Shown one piece after another: positions 6,502 through 8,785 of a stretch of 8,785 nt of DNA. Source of the stretch: Candidatus Benthicola azotiphorus (GTDB taxonomy: Bacteria; Gemmatimonadota; Gemmatimonadetes; Palauibacterales; Palauibacteraceae); assembly GCA_947581745.1 (NCBI GenBank), contig CANPVW010000100.1, positions 1 through 8,785 of the forward strand, written 5' to 3'. The position numbers and the translations under genes are program-made. The notes below the pieces were generated by a model, which saw only the letters and a list, made by a program, of their open reading frames with translations, had not been told where the DNA came from and made no database searches. Positions within the stretch are counted from its first letter, which is position 1. Every line of letters starts with the position of its first letter.

Positions 6502-8785
6502 TCAGAGTGCCACGTTCATCCCGGCGGTGAACGTCCGGGTGCGCGGGTAGATGTTGTTGTCGATCCCGCTGGTCGAGGAGGTCGGATCGACTCCGCTGTA
6601 TCCGGTGATCGTGAACACGTTCTGCACACCGGCGTAGATCCTCAGTCCCCTCATGGCGCGCTCGAAGGTGTAGCCGATCTGGATATTCTCCATCCGGAGG
6701 AAGGAAGCGTCCTCCAGGTAGTAGTTGGAGAAGTACTGCGGCGTGGTGAAGCTGGTATCGAGCACGGAGGCGTGCAGGTTATTGGGCCTGGCGCTGTCCA
6801 CCAGGTTGTCGTAGTAGCCGGTGCTCGAAGCCACGTTGTTGTACACGTAGTTGCCGAGCTGGGCCAGCAGCGTGAAGCTGCCGTCGAACTTCCCGAAGCG
6901 CATCAGCGACGTGTGACCGATGATCCAGTCCGGACGCGGGCTGTTCTGTACCACCCGGTCATCGAAGTTCAGGACGCCGTCGCCGTTGGTGTCCTCGTAC
7001 ATCTCGAGATCGGTGCCCACGATCGGGTTCCCGTTCGAGTCGTACTTCTGGTTGTACAGGAGGAACGAGTTGACCGGATATCCGGGGTTGAGCACCTGCA
7101 CCGTGCTGCCCACGCCTCCGGAGATGAACGGTCCCGAGAGGATCTGCTCACCGCCACCGGCGATCGGATCGATGCTCGTCAGCTCGTTCTTGTTATAGGC
7201 GAAGTTGAAGTTCGCGTCCCACGTGAACCCGTTCCCGGTGCTCTCGAGGAGCGCCGCGTTGAACGTGAACTCGAAGCCGCTGTTCTTCATCGAGCCGATG
7301 TTGGTCGTCACCACGTTCGACAGGTTGGTGCCGCCGGCCACGATGACATCGAAGATCAGGTCGTCCGTGTCCTTCGTGTAGTACTCGATGGAGCCCCAGT
7401 AGCGGTTCTCGTTGAAGCCGTAGTCGGCACCGAAGTTCCACGAAGAAGTCTTCTCCCACTTGATGTTCGGGTCCGCGGCGCTGGGCCGGACCGTGGGCAC
7501 GAAGACATCGCCGAACTGCACCTGCGATTGCGCGTCACCGAACACGTAGTCCTTGTACTGCGAGTAGCTGGGGAATCCCTGGTTGCCGTTCTGACCCCAC
7601 GACACGCGGAGCTTGAGGTCGGACAGCCAGTCCGCCCCGTCCATGAAGGACTCCTCCGAGATACGCCACGCTGCCGCTCCCGACGGGAACGTGCCCCACT
7701 GGTTCCCCGCACCGAACTTCGAGGATCCGTCCGTCCGGATGCTGGCCGTGAGCAGGTATCTGTCCTTGTACGAGTAGTTGGCCCGCGCGAACCAGGAGGC
7801 CAGCTTGAACTCGTCCACCGTCAGGGCGGTCTGCTGCAGGTTCGCCGACGGAATTCCGTCGAGCCCCAGCAGGTCGGAGGCAAGCTGCTGCGCGTACCAG
7901 GAGGGGTTGTCCTGGCGGCGGTAGTTGTACGAGTAGCCGCCCGTCACGTTGAGGCTGTTGACATCCCAGTTCTTCACGTACGTCAGGTACCCGTCGAACA
8001 GGTAGCTGTACGCGGTGGGCTCCCGACCGCTGATCGTACCGTAGTTCCCCGTGTCCACCTGGTCCTTGCTGTACGAGGGGGCGAAGAACCTGCGGTCGAC
8101 GTTGGTCGTCGTGTATCCGCCGCGGCCGGTGACCGACAGCCCGCTCAGGAACGGGAGAGCGTACTCGGCGGTCACGTTGCCTATGCTCCGGTAGGTGACA
8201 CCCTCGTCCTGCGTCAGGTCCAGGGAACCCTTCGGGTTGTTCGCGGCGAGCGGATCGTCCCATTCGAAGTAGCCGCCGTAGGGACTGTTCGCATCCAGAA
8301 TCGGCTGCGTCGGGGCGAAGTTGTTGGCGCCCCCGATCACCCCACCGGCCGTGTACTCGTTGGCGTTCCGCGACCCCAGCACGTTCGCCGACAGGCTCAG
8401 AGCGTCGTCGAACAGGAGCTGATTGTACGCCATGTTCAGCGAGACCCGCTCCACCTTCGACTTCTGGAGCACGCCTTCCTGGTTCAGGTATCCGAGGGCG
8501 ACCCGGAAGCTCATCTTGTCGGCCCCGCCCTGCACCGCCACGGTGCCTTCACCGCCGATCGCCGTCTGCTCCACCAGCTTCTGCCAGTTCGTCGAGGTGC
8601 CCCCGAGATACTGGAGCTGCTGGGGGGCGTACTGCGCGACGGCAGTCCGGAACTGGTCCGTGGTCAGCAGGTCGTTCCGACCGGCGACGTTGGAGCCCGA
8701 GAAGTTCCCGGTGAACGTCACGCGCGCCCCGCTGGCCGTGCCCTTGCCGGATTTCGTCTCGATCAGGACCACGCCGTTGGCTCCC
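6502..8785 (-). CDS. susC: SusC/RagA-family TonB-dependent outer-membrane transporter, N-terminus cut by window edge
   Basis: Outer-membrane beta-barrel that imports glycan oligomers using TonB energy, paired with the SusD protein encoded next. About 760 C-terminal residues are present. The first visible residues, GANGVVLIETKSGKG, are the end of the SusC/RagA plug signature, so the gene continues past 8785. The GTG at 8770-8772 is an internal Val, not a start. The missing part should include the signal peptide, the carboxypeptidase-D-like domain, the TonB box and most of the plug. Typical barrel motifs follow: VALGYLNQEGVL, then SSKFGAGNQWGTFPSGAAAW. The loop DTNGDGVLNFDDRV (about 6952-6993) resembles the D-x-N-x-D-G calcium-binding loop common in SusC proteins and precedes NSPRPDWIIGHT. 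The protein ends YPRTRTFTAGMNVAL, so its last residue is Leu rather than the usual aromatic barrel signal. No frameshift is seen. Substrate is inferred from the operon. Confidence 0.95.
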   Translation of the reverse strand, partial: GANGVVLIETKSGKGTASGARVTFTGNFSGSNVAGRNDLLTTDQFRTAVAQYAPQQLQYLGGTSTNWQKLVEQTAIGGEGTVAVQGGADKMSFRVALGYLNQEGVLQKSKVERVSLNMAYNQLLFDDALSLSANVLGSRNANEYTAGGVIGGANNFAPTQPILDANSPYGGYFEWDDPLAANNPKGSLDLTQDEGVTYRSIGNVTAEYALPFLSGLSVTGRGGYTTTNVDRRFFAPSYSKDQVDTGNYGTISGREPTAYSYLFDGYLTYVKNWDVNSLNVTGGYSYNYRRQDNPSWYAQQLASDLLGLDGIPSANLQQTALTVDEFKLASWFARANYSYKDRYLLTASIRTDGSSKFGAGNQWGTFPSGAAAWRISEESFMDGADWLSDLKLRVSWGQNGNQGFPSYSQYKDYVFGDAQSQVQFGDVFVPTVRPSAADPNIKWEKTSSWNFGADYGFNENRYWGSIEYYTKDTDDLIFDVIVAGGTNLSNVVTTNIGSMKNSGFEFTFNAALLESTGNGFTWDANFNFAYNKNELTSIDPIAGGGEQILSGPFISGGVGSTVQVLNPGYPVNSFLLYNQKYDSNGNPIVGTDLEMYEDTNGDGVLNFDDRVVQNSPRPDWIIGHTSLMRFGKFDGSFTLLAQLGNYVYNNVASSTGYYDNLVDSARPNNLHASVLDTSFTTPQYFSNYYLEDASFLRMENIQIGYTFERAMRGLRIYAGVQNVFTITGYSGVDPTSSTSGIDNNIYPRTRTFTAGMNVAL

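Noticed and set aside
8770..8772. Possible start codon (GTG) of the susC gene
   Set aside because: The codon is Val within GANGVVLIETKSG, the end of the SusC/RagA plug signature, and the frame stays open to the window edge. The gene is truncated by the window.
1..8785. CRISPR arrays, insertion sequences, tRNA or rRNA genes, attachment sites
   Set aside because: No direct-repeat array, transposase, terminal inverted repeat pair or structural RNA sequence was seen. Almost all bases are taken by five co-directional genes.

Overview
The window reads as one continuous minus-strand operon for starch or maltodextrin use. It is cut at both ends. In transcription order (right to left) it holds: a SusC-type TonB-dependent outer-membrane transporter (N-terminus missing), its SusD-type surface lipoprotein partner, a secreted lipoprotein alpha-amylase of the animal/chloride-dependent type, an E. 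coli-type MalQ 4-alpha-glucanotransferase (GH77), and an SLC45/GPH-like MFS sugar transporter (C-terminus missing). The gaps between genes are 38, 97, 50 and 28 bases. No gene lies on the plus strand, and no stretch over 100 bases lacks a gene.

The SusC/SusD pair places the source among Bacteroidota, Gemmatimonadota or their relatives. The high GC content (by eye, well above 60%), the Gly/Pro-rich lipoprotein linker and the weak or absent Shine-Dalgarno sequences fit Gemmatimonadota or a high-GC Bacteroidota/Rhodothermota lineage best. This is inference, because no rRNA or marker gene is present.

The genes form a plausible relay. The amylase cuts alpha-1,4-glucan outside the inner membrane. 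SusD captures the maltodextrins and SusC moves them into the periplasm. The MFS protein carries maltose or short dextrins across the inner membrane. MalQ then disproportionates them in the cytoplasm, releasing glucose and longer chains. No alpha-glucosidase, phosphorylase, kinase or regulator is present; these may lie beyond the edges. The operon promoter must lie to the right of the window.

The most notable details are two. The amylase keeps the complete Arg/Asn/Lys chloride-ligand triad, together with calcium ligands and disulfide positions matching the Pseudoalteromonas/animal enzymes. The gap between susD and the amylase can fold, in the sense transcript, into a 15-bp hairpin with a four-base loop and no U-tract; a smaller hairpin follows the amylase stop codon. 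These look like mRNA-stability or expression-tuning elements. I see no clearly unprecedented system.
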